From: Cladorhizidae sp. MBARI D1340-BT2
Lineage: Eukaryota; Porifera; Demospongiae; Poecilosclerida; Cladorhizidae
DNA: 64,000 nucleotides
Assembly: GCA_028752905.1 (NCBI GenBank)
Contig: JAQNBH010000076.1
Span: 1-64,000 of the forward strand
Reading direction: 5' to 3'
The notes under the pieces: model-generated
Told to the model about the DNA's origin: nothing
Seen by the model: only the letters and a program-made list of their open reading frames with translations
Database searches by the model: none
In this document: positions 13,708 to 29,300 of the stretch, one piece after another
Layout of the letters: the number at the start of each line of letters is the position of its first letter
Numbering within the stretch: position 1 is the first letter of the stretch
Position numbers and translations under genes: made by a program

Positions 13708-16700
13708 CTAGACTAATAGGTCCACCAGTAGTGAGCCACTGCAACACTGACCACTAATTACTAGACTAATAGGCCCACCATCAGTGAGCCACTGCAACAC
13801 TGACCCACTAATTACTAGACTAATAGGCCCACCAGTAGTGAGCCACTGACCACTAATTACTAGACTAATAGGCCCACCAGTAGTGAGCCACTGCAACACT
13901 GACCCACTAATTACTAGACTAATAGGCCCACCAGTAGTGAGCCACTGCAACACTGACCCACTAATTACTAGACTAATAGGCCCACCAGTAGTGAGCTACT
14001 GCAACACTGACCCACTAATTACTAGACTAATAGGCCCTCCAATAGTGAGCCACTGCAACACTGACCCACTAATTACTAGACTAATAGGCCCACCAGTAGT
14101 GAGCCACTGCAACACTGACCTACTAATTACTAGACTAATAGGCCCACCAGTAGTGAGCCACTGCAACACTGACCACTAATTACTTGACTAATAGGCCCAC
14201 CAGTAGTGAGCCACTGACCACTAATTACTAGACTAATAGGCTCACCAACTGACCCACTAATTACTAGACTAATAGGCCCACCAGTAGTGAGCCACTGCAA
14301 CACTGACCACTAATTACTAGACTAATAGGCCCACCAGTAGTGAGCCATTACAACACTGACCCACTAATTACTAGACTAATAGGTCCACCAGTAGTGAGCC
14401 ACTGCAACACTGACCACTAATTACTAGACTAATAGGCCCACCAGTAGTGAGCCACTGACCACTAATTACTAGACTAATAGTCCAACCAGTAGTGAGCCAC
14501 TGCAACACTGACCCACTAATTACTAGACTAATAGGCCCACCAGTAGTGAGCTACTGCAACACTGACCCACTAATTACTAGACTAATAGGCGCTCCAGTAG
14601 TGAGCCACTGCAACACTGACCCACTAATTACTAGACTAATAGGCCCACCAGTAGTGAGCCACTGCAACACTGACCCACTAATTACTAGACTAATAGGCCC
14701 ACCAGTAGTGAGTCACTGCAACACTGACCCACTAATTACTAGACTAATAGGCCCACCAGTAGTGAGCCACTGCAACACTGACCCACTAATTACTAGACTA
14801 ATAGGCCCACCAGTAGTGAGCCACTGCAACACTGACCCACTAATTACTAGACTAATAGGTCCACCAGTAGTGAGCCACTGCAACACTGACCACTAATTAC
14901 TAGACTAATAGGCCCACCATCAGTGAGCCACTGCAACACTGACCCACTAATTACTAGACTAATAGGCCCACCAGTAGTGAGCCACTGACCACTAATTACT
15001 AGACTAATAGGCCCACCAGTAGTGAGCCACTGCAACACTGACCCACAAATTACTAGACTAATAGGCCCACCAGTAGTGAGCCACTGCAACACTGACCCAC
15101 TAATTACTAGACTAATAGGCCCACCAGTAGTGAGCTACTGCAACACTGACCCACTAATTACTAGACTAATAGGCCCTCCAGTAGTGAGCCACTGCAACAC
15201 TGACCCACTAATTACTAGACTAATAGGCCCACCAGTAGTGAGCCACTGCAACACTGACCCACTAATTACTAGACTAATAGGCCCACCAGTAGTGAGCCAC
15301 TGCAACACTGACCACTAATTACTTGACTAATAGGCCCACCAATAGTGAGCCACTGACCACTAATTACTAGACTAATAGGCTCACCAACTGACCCACTAAT
15401 TACTAGACTAATAGGCCCACCAGTAGTGAGCCACTGCAACACTGACCACTAATTACTAGACTAATAGGCCCACCAGTAGTGAGCCATTACAACACTGACC
15501 CACTAATTACTAGACTAATAGGTCCACCAGTAGTGAGCCACTGCAACACTGACCACTAATTACTAGACTAATAGGCCCACCAGTAGTGAGCCACTGACCA
15601 CTAATTACTAGACTAATAGTCCAACCAGTAGTGAGCCACTGCAACACTGACCCACTAATTACTAGACTAATAGGCCCACCAGTAGTGAGCTACTGCAACA
15701 CTGACCCACTAATTACTAGACTAATAGGCGCTCCAGTAGTGAGCCACTGCAACACTGACCCACTAATTACTAGACTAATAGGCCCACCAGTAGTGAGCCA
15801 CTGCAACACTGACCCACTAATTACTAGACTAATAGGCCCACCAGTAGTGAGCCACTGCAACACTGACCACTAATTACTAGACTAATAGGCCCACCAGTAG
15901 TGAGCCACTGACCACTAATTACTAGACTAATTGGCTCACCAACTGACCCACTAATTACTAGACTAATAGTCCCACCAGTAGTGAGCCACTGCAACACTGA
16001 CCCACTAATTACTAGACTAATAGGCCCACCAATAGTGAGCCACTGCAACACTGACCTACTAATTACTAGACTAATAGGCCCACCAGTAGTGAGCCACTGC
16101 AACACTGACCCACTAATTACTAGACTAATAGGCCCACCAGTAGTGAGCCACTGCAACACTGACCACTAATTACTAGACTAATAGGCCCACCAGTAGTGAG
16201 CCACTGCAACACTGACCCACTAATTACTAGACTAATAGGCCCACCAGTAGTGAGCCACTGCAACACTGACCCACTAATTACTAGACTAGGCCCACCAGTA
16301 GTGAGCCACTGCAACACTGACCCACTAATTACTAGACTAATAGGCCCACCAGTAGTGAGTCACTGCAACACTGACCCACTAATTACTAGACTAATAGACC
16401 CACCAGTAGTGAGCCACTGCAACACTGACCAACTAATTACTAGACTAATAGGCCCACCAGTAGTGAGCCACTGCAACACTGACCCACTAATTACTAGACT
16501 AATAGGCCCACCAGTAGTGAGCCACTGCAACACTGACCACTAATTACTAGACTAATAGGCCCACCAGTAGTGAGCCACTGCAACACTGACCCACTAATTA
16601 CTAGACTAATAGGCCCACCAGTAGTGACCCATGGCAACACTGACCCACTAATTACTAGACTAATAGGCCCACCAGTAGTGAGCCACTGCAACACTGACCA

Positions 16701-17745
16701 CTAATTACTAGACTAATAGGCCCACCAGTAGTGAGCCACTGCAACACTGACACACTAATTACTAGACTAATAGGCCCACCAGTAGTGAGCCACTGCAACA
16801 CTGACCCACTAATTACTAGACTAATAGGCACACCAGTAGTGAGCCACTGCAACACTGACCACTAATTACTAGACTAATAGGCCCACCAGTAGTGAGCCAC
16901 TGCAACACTGACCACTAATTACTAGACTAATAGGCCCACCAGTAGTGAGCCACTGCAACACTGACCCACTAATTACTAGACTAATAGGCCTACCAGTAGT
17001 GAGCCACTGCAACACTGACCCACTAATTACTAGACTAATAGGCCCACCAGTAGTGAGCCACTGCAACACTGACCCACTAATTACTAGACTAATAGGCCCA
17101 CCAGTAGTGAGCCACTGCAACACTGACCCACTAATTACTAGACTAATAGGCCCACCAGTAGTGAGCCACTGCAACACTCACCCACTAATTACTAGACTAA
17201 TAGGCCCACCAGTAGTGAGCCACTGACCACTAATTACTAGACTAATAGGCTCACCAACTGACCCACTAATTACTAGACTAATAGGCCCACCAGTAGTGAG
17301 CCACTGCAACACTGACCCACTAATTACTAGACTAATAGGCCCACCAGTAGTGAGCCACTGCAACACTGACCCACTAATTACTAGACTAATAGGTCCACCA
17401 GTAGTGAGCCACTGCAACACTGACCACTAATTACTAAACTAATAGGCCCACCAGTAGTGAGCCACTGACCACTAATTACTAGACTAATAGGCCAACCAGT
17501 AGTGAGCCACTGCAACACTGACCCACTAATTACTACACTAATAGGCCCACCAGTAGTGAGCTACTGCAACACTGACCCACTAATTACTAGACTAATAGGC
17601 GCTCCAGTAGTGAGCCACTACAACACTGACCCACTAATTACTAGACTAATAGGCCCACCAGTAGTGAGCCACTGCAACACTGACCCACTAATTACTAGAC
17701 TAATAGGCCCACCAGTAGTGAGCCACTGCAACACTGACCACTAAT
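13708..17745. repeat. Higher-order repeat B, copy 1 (~4.0 kb)
   Basis: This stretch repeats at 26000-29983. Landmarks at 13708, 13883, 14492, 14847, 15022, 15631, 15824 and 15981 recur exactly 12,292 bp further on. Landmarks at 16869, 17178 and 17502 recur 12,238 bp further on, so one copy has gained or lost one 54-bp unit. It contains an internal tandem of period 1139 bp (13708 to 14847). Confidence 0.85.
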
Positions 17746-19440
17746 TACTAGACTAATAGGCCCACCAGTAGTGAGCCACTGACCACTAATTACTAGACTA
17801 ATAGGCTCACCAACTGACCCACTAATTACTAGACTAATAGGCCCACCAGTAGTGAGCCACTGCAACACTGACCCACTAATTACTAGACTAATAGGCCCAC
17901 CAGTAGTGAGCCACTGCAACACTGAACTAGACTAATAGGCCCACCAGTAGTGAGCCACTGCAACACTGACCACTAATTACTAGACTAATAGGCCCACCAG
18001 TAGTGAGCCACTGACCACTAATTACTAGACTAATAGGCTCACCAACTGACCCACTAATTACTAGACTAATAGGCCCACCAGTAGTGAGCCACTGCAACAC
18101 TGACCCACTAATTACTAGACTAATAGGCCCACCAGTAGTGAGCCACTGCAACACTGACCACTAATTACTAGACTAATAGGCCCACCAGTAGTCAGCCACT
18201 GCAACACTGACACACTAATTACTAGACTAATAGGCCCACCAGTAGTGAGCCACTGCAACACTGACCCACTAATTACTAGACTAATAGGCCCACCAGTAGT
18301 GACCCACTGCAACACTGACCCACTAATTACTAGACTAATAGGCCCACCAGTAGTGAGCCACTGCAACACTGACCACTAATTACTAGACTAATAGGCCCAC
18401 CAGTAGTGAGCCACTGCAACACTGACCCACTAATTACTAGACTAATAGGCCCACCAGTAGTGAGCCACTGCAACACTGACCCACTAATTACTAGACTAAT
18501 AGGCCCACCAGTAGTGAGCCACTGCAACACTGACCCACTAATTACTAGACTAATAGGCCCACCAGTAGTGAGCCACTGCAACACTGAACCACTAATTACT
18601 AGACTAATAGGCCCACCAGTAGTGAGCCACTGCAACACTGACCCACTAATTACTAGACTAATAGGCCCACCAGTAGTGAGCCACTGCAACACTGACCACT
18701 AATTACTAGACTAATAGGCCCACCATCAGTGAGCCACTGCAACACTGACCCACTAATTACTAGACTAATAGGCCCACCAGTAGTGAGCCACTGCAACACT
18801 GACCACTAATTACTAGACTAATAGGCCCACCAGTAGTGAGCCACTGCAACACTGACACACTAATTACTAGACTAATAGGCCCACCAGTAGTGAGCCACTG
18901 CAACACTGACCCACTAATTACTAGACTAATAGGCCCACCAGTAGTGAGCCACTGCAACACTGACCACTAATTACTAGACTAATAGGCCCACCAGTAGTGA
19001 GCCACTGCAACACTGACCACTAATTACTAGACTAATAGGCCCACCAGTAGTGAGCCACTGCAACACTGACCCACTAATTACTAGACTAATAGGCCCACCA
19101 GTAGTGAGCCACTGCAACACTGACCCACTAATTACTAGACTAATAGGCCCACCAGTAGTGAGCCACTGCAACACTGACCCACTAATTACTAGACTAATAG
19201 GCTCACCAACTGACCCACTAATTACTAGACTAATAGGCCCACCAGTAGTGAGCCACTGCAACACTGACCCACTAATTACTAGACTAATAGGCCCACCAGT
19301 AGTGAGTCACTGCAACACTGACCCACTAATTACTAGACTAATAGGCCCACCAGTAGTGAGCCACTGCAACACTGACCTACTAATTACTAGACTAATAGGC
19401 CCACCAGTAGTGAGCCACTGCAACACTGACCCACTAATTA

Positions 19441-22400
19441 CTAGACTAATAGGTCCACCAGTAGTGAGCCACTGCAACACTGACCACTAATTACTAGACT
19501 AATAGGCCCACCATCAGTGAGCCACTGCAACACTGACCCACTAATTACTAGACTAATAGGCCCACCAGTAGTGAGCCACTGACCACTAATTACTAGACTA
19601 ATAGGCCCACCAGTAGTGAGCCACTGCAACACTGACCCACTAATTACTAGACTAATAGGCCCACCAGTAGTGAGCCACTGCAACACTGACCAACTAATTA
19701 CTAGACTAATAGGCCCACCAGTAGTGAGCTACTGCAACACTGACCCACTAATTACTAGACTAATAGGCCCTCCAGTAGTGAGCCACTGCAACACTGACCC
19801 ACTAATTACTAGACTAATAGGCCCACCAGTAGTGAGCCACTGCAACACTGACCTACTAATTACTAGACTAATAGGCCCACCAGTAGTGAGCCACTGCAAC
19901 ACTGACCACTAATTACTAGACTAATAGGCCCACCAGTAGTGAGCCACTGCAACACTGACCACTAATTACTAGACTAATAGGCCCACCAGTAGTGAGCCAC
20001 TGCAACACTGACCACTAATTACTAGACTAATAGGCCCACCAGTAGTGAGCCACTGCAACACTGACCCACTAATTACTAGACTAATAGGCCCACCAGTAGT
20101 GAGCCACTGCAACACTGACCACTAATTACTAGACTAATAGGCCCACCAGTAGTGAGCCACTGCAACACTCACCCACTAATTACTAGACTAATAGGCCCAC
20201 CAGTAGTGAGCCACTGCAACACTGACCCACTAATTACTAGACGAATAGGCAGTAGTGGGCCACTGCAACACTGACCCACTAATTACTAGACTAATAGGCC
20301 CACCAGTGGTGAGCCACTGACCACTAATTACTAGACTAATAGGCCTACCAGTAGTGAGCCACTGCAACACTGACCCACTAATTACTAGACTAATAGGCCC
20401 ACCAGTAGTGAGCCACTGCAACGCTGACCCACTAATTACTAGACTAATAGGCCCACCAGTAGTGAGCCACTGCAACACTGACCCACTAATTACTAGACTA
20501 ATAGGCCCACCAGTAGTGAGCCACTGCAACACTGACCCACTAATTACTAGACTAATAGGCCCACCAGTAGTGAGCCACTGCAACACTGACCCACTAATTA
20601 CTAGACTAATAGGACCACCAGTAGTGAGCCACTGCAACACTGACCCAATAATTACTAGACTAATAGGCCCACCAGTAGTGAGCCACTGCAACACTGACCC
20701 ACTAATTACTAGACTAGGCCCACCAGTAGTGAGCCACTGCAACACTGACCCACTAATTACTAGACTAATAGGCCCACCAGTAGTGAGCCACTGCAACACT
20801 GACCCACTAATTACTAGACTAATAGGACCACCAGTAGTGAGCCACTGCAACACTGACCCACTAATTACTAGACTAATAGGCCCACCAGTAGTGAGGCACT
20901 GCAACACTGACCCACTAATTACTAGACTAATAGGCCCACTAGTAGTGAGCCACTGCAACACTGACCCACTAATTACTAGACTAATAGGCCCACTAGTAGT
21001 GAGCCACTGCAACACTGACCCACTAATTACTAGACTAATAGGCCCACCAGTAATGAGCCACTGCAACACTGACCACTAATTACTAGACTAATAGGCCCAC
21101 CAGTAGTGAGCCACTGCAACACTGACCCACTAATTACTAGACTAATAGGCCCACCAGTAGTGACCCATGGCAACACTGACCCACTAATTACTAGACTAAT
21201 AGGCCCACCAGTAGTGAGCCACTGCAACACTGACCACTAATTACTAGACTAATAGGCCCACCAGTAGTGAGCCACTGCAACACTGACACACTAATTACTA
21301 GACTAATAGGCCCACCAGTAGTGAGCCACTGCAACACTGACCCACTAATTACTAGACTAATAGGCCCACCAGTAGTGAGCCACTGCAACACTGACCACTA
21401 ATTACTAGACTAATAGGCCCACCAGTAGTGAGCCACTGCAACACTGACCACTAATTACTAGACTAATAGGCCCACCAGTAGTGAGCCACTGCAACACTGA
21501 CCCACTAATTACTAGACTAATAGGCCCACCAGTAGTGAGCCACTGCAACACTGACCCACTAATTACTAGACTAATAGGCCCACCAGTAGTGAGCCACTGC
21601 AACACTGACCCACTAATTACTAGACTAATAGGCCCACCAGTATTGAGCCACTGCAACACTGACCCACTAATTACTAGACTAATAGGCCCACCAGTAGTGA
21701 GCCACTGCAACACTCACCCACTAATTACTAGACTAATAGGCCCACCAGTAGTGAGCCACTGACCACTAATTACTAGACTAATAGGCTCACCAACTGACCC
21801 ACTAATTACTAGACTAATAGGCCCACCAGTAGTGAGCCACTGCAACACTGACCCACTAATTACTAGACTAATAGGCCCACCAGTAGTGAGTCACTGCAAC
21901 ACTGACCCACTAATTACTAGACTAATAGGCCCACCAGTAGTGAGCCACTGCAACACTCACCCACTAATTACTAGACTAATAGGCCCACCAGTAGTGAGCC
22001 ACTGACCACTAATTACTAGACTAATAGGCTCACCAACTGACCCACTAATTACTAGACTAATAGGCCCACCAGTAGTGAGCCACTGCAACACTGACCCACT
22101 AATTACTAGACTAATAGGCCCACCAGTAGTGAGTCACTGCAACACTGACCCACTAATTACTAGACTAATAGGCCCACCAGTAGTGAGCCACTGCAACACT
22201 GACCTACTAATTACTAGACTAATAGGCCCACCAGTAGTGAGCCACTGCAACACTGACCCACTAATTACTAGACTAATAGGTCCACCAGTAGTGAGCCACT
22301 GCAACACTGACCACTAATTACTAGACTAATAGGCCCACCATCAGTGAGCCACTGCAACACTGACCCACTAATTACTAGACTAATAGGCCCACCAGTAGTG

Positions 22401-24589
22401 AGCCACTGACCACTAATTACTAGACTAATAGGCCCACCAGTAGTGAGCCACTGCAACACTGACCCACTAATTACTAGACTAATAGGCCCACCAGTAGTGA
22501 GCCACTGCAACACTGACCAACTAATTACTAGACTAATAGGCCCACCAGTAGTGAGCTACTGCAACACTGACCCACTAATTACTAGACTAATAGGCCCTCC
22601 AGTAGTGAGCCACTGCAACACTGACCCACTAATTACTAGACTAATAGGCCCACCAGTAGTGAGCCACTGCAACACTGACCTACTAATTACTAGACTAATA
22701 GGCCCACCAGTAGTGAGCCACTGCAACACTGACCACTAATTACTAGACTAATAGGCCCACCAGTAGTGAGCCACTGCAACACTGACCACTAATTACTAGA
22801 CTAATAGGCCCACCAGTAGTGAGCCACTGCAACACTGACCACTAATTACTAGACTAATAGGCCCACCAGTAGTGAGCCACTGCAACACTGACCCACTAAT
22901 TACTAGACTAATAGGCCCACCAGTAGTGAGCCACTGCAACACTGACCACTAATTACTAGACTAATAGGCCCACCAGTAGTGAGCCACTGCAACACTCACC
23001 CACTAATTACTAGACTAATAGGCCCACCAGTAGTGAGCCACTGCAACACTGACCCACTAATTACTAGACGAATAGGCAGTAGTGGGCCACTGCAACACTG
23101 ACCCACTAATTACTAGACTAATAGGCCCACCAGTGGTGAGCCACTGACCACTAATTACTAGACTAATAGGCCTACCAGTAGTGAGCCACTGCAACACTGA
23201 CCCACTAATTACTAGACTAATAGGCCCACCAGTAGTGAGCCACTGCAACGCTGACCCACTAATTACTAGACTAATAGGCCCACCAGTAGTGAGCCACTGC
23301 AACACTGACCCACTAATTACTAGACTAATAGGCCCACCAGTAGTGAGCCACTGCAACACTGACCCACTAATTACTAGACTAATAGGCCCACCAGTAGTGA
23401 GCCACTGCAACACTGACCCACTAATTACTAGACTAATAGGACCACCAGTAGTGAGCCACTGCAACACTGACCCAATAATTACTAGACTAATAGGCCCACC
23501 AGTAGTGAGCCACTGCAACACTGACCCACTAATTACTAGACTAGGCCCACCAGTAGTGAGCCACTGCAACACTGACCCACTAATTACTAGACTAATAGGC
23601 CCACCAGTAGTGAGCCACTGCAACACTGACCCACTAATTACTAGACTAATAGGACCACCAGTAGTGAGCCACTGCAACACTGACCCACTAATTACTAGAC
23701 TAATAGGCCCACCAGTAGTGAGGCACTGCAACACTGACCCACTAATTACTAGACTAATAGGCCCACTAGTAGTGAGCCACTGCAACACTGACCCACTAAT
23801 TACTAGACTAATAGGCCCACTAGTAGTGAGCCACTGCAACACTGACCCACTAATTACTAGACTAATAGGCCCACCAGTAATGAGCCACTGCAACACTGAC
23901 CACTAATTACTAGACTAATAGGCCCACCAGTAGTGAGCCACTGCAACACTGACCCACTAATTACTAGACTAATAGGCCCACCAGTAGTGACCCATGGCAA
24001 CACTGACCCACTAATTACTAGACTAATAGGCCCACCAGTAGTGAGCCACTGCAACACTGACCACTAATTACTAGACTAATAGGCCCACCAGTAGTGAGCC
24101 ACTGCAACACTGACACACTAATTACTAGACTAATAGGCCCACCAGTAGTGAGCCACTGCAACACTGACCCACTAATTACTAGACTAATAGGCCCACCAGT
24201 AGTGAGCCACTGCAACACTGACCACTAATTACTAGACTAATAGGCCCACCAGTAGTGAGCCACTGCAACACTGACCACTAATTACTAGACTAATAGGCCC
24301 ACCAGTAGTGAGCCACTGCAACACTGACTCACTAATTACTAGACTAATAGGCCCACCAGTAGTGAGCCACTGCAACACTGACCCACTAATTACTAGACTA
24401 ATAGGCCCACCAGTAGTGAGCCACTGCAACACTGACCCACTAATTACTAGACTAATAGGCCCACCAGTAGTGAGCCACTGCAACACTGACCCACTAATTA
24501 CTAGACTAATAGGCCCACCAGTAGTGAGCCACTGCAACACTCACCCACTAATTACTAGACTAATAGGCCCACCAGTAGTGAGCCACTGA
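19441..24589. repeat. Higher-order repeat C: 2827-bp block in tandem
   Basis: Landmarks at 19441, 19616, 20230, 20354, 21030, 21191, 21405 and 21481 all recur 2827 bp downstream (22268, 22443, 23057, 23181, 23857, 24018, 24232, 24308). The two longest open stretches in the satellite (279 codons, minus) are these two copies. Differences between copies are sparse, which suggests a recent duplication. Confidence 0.88.
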
Positions 24590-26313
24590 ACACTAATTAC
24601 TAGACTAATAGGCTCACCAACTGACCCACTAATTACTAGACTAATAGGCCCACCAGTAGTGAGCCACTGCAACACTGACCCACTAATTACTAGACTAATA
24701 GGCCCACCAGTAGTGAGTCACTGCAACACTGACCCACTAATTACTAGACTAATAGGCCCACCAGTAGTGAGCCACTGCAACACTGACCCACTAATTACTA
24801 GACTAATAGGCCCACCAGTAGTGAGCCACTGCAACACTGACCCACTAATTACTAGACTAATAGGTCCACCAGTAGTGAGCCACTGCAACACTGACCACTA
24901 ATTACTAGACTAATAGGCCCACCATCAGTGAGCCACTGCAACACTGACCCACTAATTACTAGACTAATAGGCCCACCAGTAGTGAGCCACTGACCACTAA
25001 TTACTAGACTAATAGGCCCACCAGTAGTGAGCCACTGCAACACTGACCCACTAATTACTAGACTAATAGGCCCACCAGTAGTGAGCCACTGCAACACTGA
25101 CCCACTAATTACTAGACTAATAGGCCCACCAGTAGTGACCCATGGCAACACTGACCCACTAATTACTAGACTAATAGGCCCACCAGTAGTGAGCCACTGC
25201 AACACTGACCACTAATTACTAGACTAATAGGCCCACCAGTAGTGAGCCACTGCAACACTGACACACTAATTACTAGACTAATAGGCCCACCAGTAGTGAG
25301 CCACTGCAACACTGACCCACTAATTACTAGACTAATAGGCCCACCAGTAGTGAGCCACTGCAACACTGACCACTAATTACTAGACTAATAGGCCCACCAG
25401 TAGTGAGCCACTGCAACACTGACCACTAATTACTAGACTAATAGGCCCACCAGTAGTGAGCCACTGCAACACTGACCCACTAATTACTAGACTAATAGGC
25501 CCACCAGTAGTGAGCCACTGCAACACTGACCCACTAATTACTAGACTAATAGGCCCACCAGTAGTGAGCCACTGCAACACTGACCCACTAATTACTAGAC
25601 TAATAGGCCCACCAGTAGTGAGCCACTGCAACACTGACCCACTAATTACTAGACTAATAGGCCCACCAGTAGTGAGCCACTGCAACACTCACCCACTAAT
25701 TACTAGACTAATAGGCCCACCAGTAGTGAGCCACTGACCACTAATTACTAGACTAATAGGCTCACCAACTGACCCACTAATTACTAGACTAATAGGCCCA
25801 CCAGTAGTGAGCCACTGCAACACTGACCCACTAATTACTAGACTAATAGGCCCACCAGTAGTGAGTCACTGCAACACTGACCCACTAATTACTAGACTAA
25901 TAGGCCCACCAGTAGTGAGCCACTGCAACACTGACCCACTAATTACTAGACTAATAGGCCCACCAGTAGTGAGCCACTGCAACACTGACCCACTAATTAC
26001 TAGACTAATAGGTCCACCAGTAGTGAGCCACTGCAACACTGACCACTAATTACTAGACTAATAGGCCCACCATCAGTGAGCCACTGCAACACTGACCCAC
26101 TAATTACTAGACTAATAGGCCCACCAGTAGTGAGCCACTGACCACTAATTACTAGACTAATAGGCCCACCAGTAGTGAGCCACTGCAACACTGACCCACT
26201 AATTACTAGACTAATAGGCCCACCAGTAGTGAGCCACTGCAACACTGACCCACTAATTACTAGACTAATAGGCCCACCAGTAGTGAGCTACTGCAACACT
26301 GACCCACTAATTA
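24018..26313. repeat. Higher-order repeat D: 1148-bp block in tandem
   Basis: The unit series at 24018-25165 repeats at 25166-26313. Matching landmarks are 24018/25166, 24232/25380, 24308/25456 and 24659/25807. The period is close to, but not the same as, the 1139-bp period elsewhere in the array. Confidence 0.85.
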
Positions 26314-29300
26314 CTAGACTAATAGGCCCTCCAGTAGTGAGCCACTGCAACACTGACCCACTAATTACTAGACTAATAGGCCCACCAGTAGTGAGCCACT
26401 GCAACACTGACCTACTAATTACTAGACTAATAGGCCCACCAGTAGTGAGCCACTGCAACACTGACCACTAATTACTTGACTAATAGGCCCACCAGTAGTG
26501 AGCCACTGACCACTAATTACTAGACTAATAGGCTCACCAACTGACCCACTAATTACTAGACTAATAGGCCCACCAGTAGTGAGCCACTGCAACACTGACC
26601 ACTAATTACTAGACTAATAGGCCCACCAGTAGTGAACCATTACAACACTGACCCACTAATTACTAGACTAATAGGTCCACCAGTAGTGAGCCACTGCAAC
26701 ACTGACCACTAATTACTAGACTAATAGGCCCACCAGTAGTGAGCCACTGACCACTAATTACTAGACTAATAGTCCAACCAGTAGTGAGCCACTGCAACAC
26801 TGACCCACTAATTACTAGACTAATAGGCCCACCAGTAGTGAGCTACTGCAACACTGACCCACTAATTACTAGACTAATAGGCGCTCCAGTAGTGAGCCAC
26901 TGCAACACTGACCCACTAATTACTAGACTAATAGGCCCACCAGTAGTGAGCCACTGCAACACTGACCCACTAATTACTAGACTAATAGGCCCACCAGTAG
27001 TGAGTCACTGCAACACTGACCCACTAATTACTAGACTAATAGGCCCACCAGTAGTGAGCCACTGCAACACTGACCCACTAATTACTAGACTAATAGGCCC
27101 ACCAGTAGTGAGCCACTGCAACACTGACCCACTAATTACTAGACTAATAGGTCCACCTGTAGTGAGCCACTGCAACACTGACCACTAATTACTAGACTAA
27201 TAGGCCCACCATCAGTGAGCCACTGCAACACTGACCCACTAATTACTAGACTAATAGGCCCACCAGTAGTGAGCCAATGACCACTAATTACTAGACTAAT
27301 AGGCCCACCAGTAGTGAGCCACTGCAACACTGACCCACTAATTACTAGACTAATAGGCCCACCAGTAGTGAGCCACTGCAACACTGACCCACTAATTACT
27401 AGACTAATATGCCCACCAGTAGTGAGCTACTGCAACACTGAACCACTAATTACTAGACTAATAGGCCCTCCAGTAGTGAGCCACTGCAACACTGACCCAC
27501 TAATTACTAGACTAATAGGCCCACCAGTAGTGAGTCACTGCAACACTGACCCACTAATTACTAGACTAATAGGCCCACCAGTAGTGAGCCACTGCAACAC
27601 TGACCACTAATTACTTGACTAATAGGCCCACCAGTAGTGAGCCACTGACCACTAATTACTAGACTAATAGGCTCACCAACTGACCCACTAATTACTAGAC
27701 TAATAGGCCCACCAGTAGTGAGCCACTGCAACACTGACCACTAATTACTAGACTAATAGGCCCACCAGTAGTGAGCCATTACAACACTGACCCACTAATT
27801 ACTAGACTAATAGGTCCACCAGTAGTGAGCCACTGCAACACTGACCACTAATTACTAGACTAATAGGCCCACCAGTAGTGAGCCACTGACCACTAATTAC
27901 TAGACTAATAGTCCAACCAGTAGTGAGCCACTGCAACACTGACCCACTAATTACTAGACTAATAGGCCCACCAGTAGTGAGCTACTGCAACACTGACCCA
28001 CTAATTACTAGACTAATAGGCGCTCCAGTAGTGAGCCACTGCAACACTGACCCACTAATTACTAGACTAATAGGCCCACCAGTAGTGAGCCACTGCAACA
28101 CTGACCCACTAATTACTAGACTAATAGGCCCACCAGTAGTGAGCCACTGCAACACTGACCACTAATTACTAGACTAATAGGCCCACCAGTAGTGAGCCAC
28201 TGACCACTAATTACTAGACTAATTGGCTCACCAACTGACCCACTAATTACTAGACTAATAGTCCCACCAGTAGTGAGCCACTGCAACACTGACCCACTAA
28301 TTACTAGACTAATAGGCCCACCAATAGTGAGCCACTGCAACACTGACCTACTAATTACTAGACTAATAGGCCCACCAGTAGTGAGCCACTGCAACACTGA
28401 CCCACTAATTACTAGACTAATAGGCCCACCAGTAGTGAGCCACTGCAACACTGACCACTAATTACTAGACTAGGCCCACCAGTAGTGAGCCACTGCAACA
28501 CTGACCCACTAATTACTAGACTAATAGGCCCACCAGTAGTGAGCCACTGCAACACTGACCCACTAATTACTAGACTAATAGGCCCACCAGTAGTGACCCA
28601 TGGCAACACTGACCCACTAATTACTAGACTAATAGGCCCACCAGTAGTGAGCCACTGCAACACTGACCACTAATTACTAGACTAATAGGCCCACCAGTAG
28701 TGAGCCACTGCAACACTGACACACTAATTACTAGACTAATAGGCCCACCAGTAGTGAGCCACTGCAACACTGACCCACTAATTACTAGACTAATAGGCCC
28801 ACCAGTAGTGAGCCACTGCAACACTGACCACTAATTACTAGACTAATAGGCCCACCAGTAGTGAGCCACTGCAACACTGACCACTAATTACTAGACTAAT
28901 AGGCCCACCAGTAGTGAGCCACTGCAACACTGACCCACTAATTACTAGACTAATAGGCCCACCAGTAGTGAGCCACTGCAACACTGACCCACTAATTACT
29001 AGACTAATAGGCCCACCAGTAGTGAGCCACTGCAACACTGACCCACTAATTACTAGACTAATAGGCCCACCAGTAGTGAGCCACTGCAACAATGACCCAC
29101 TAATTACTAGACTAATAGGCCCACCAGTAGTGAGCCACTGCAACACTGACCACTAATTACTAGACTAATAGGCCCACCAGTAGTGAGCCACTGCAACACT
29201 GACCCACTAATTACTAGACTAATAGGCCCACCAGTAGTGAGCCACTGCAACACTGACCCACTAATTACTAGACTAATAGGCCAACCAGTAGTGAGCCACT

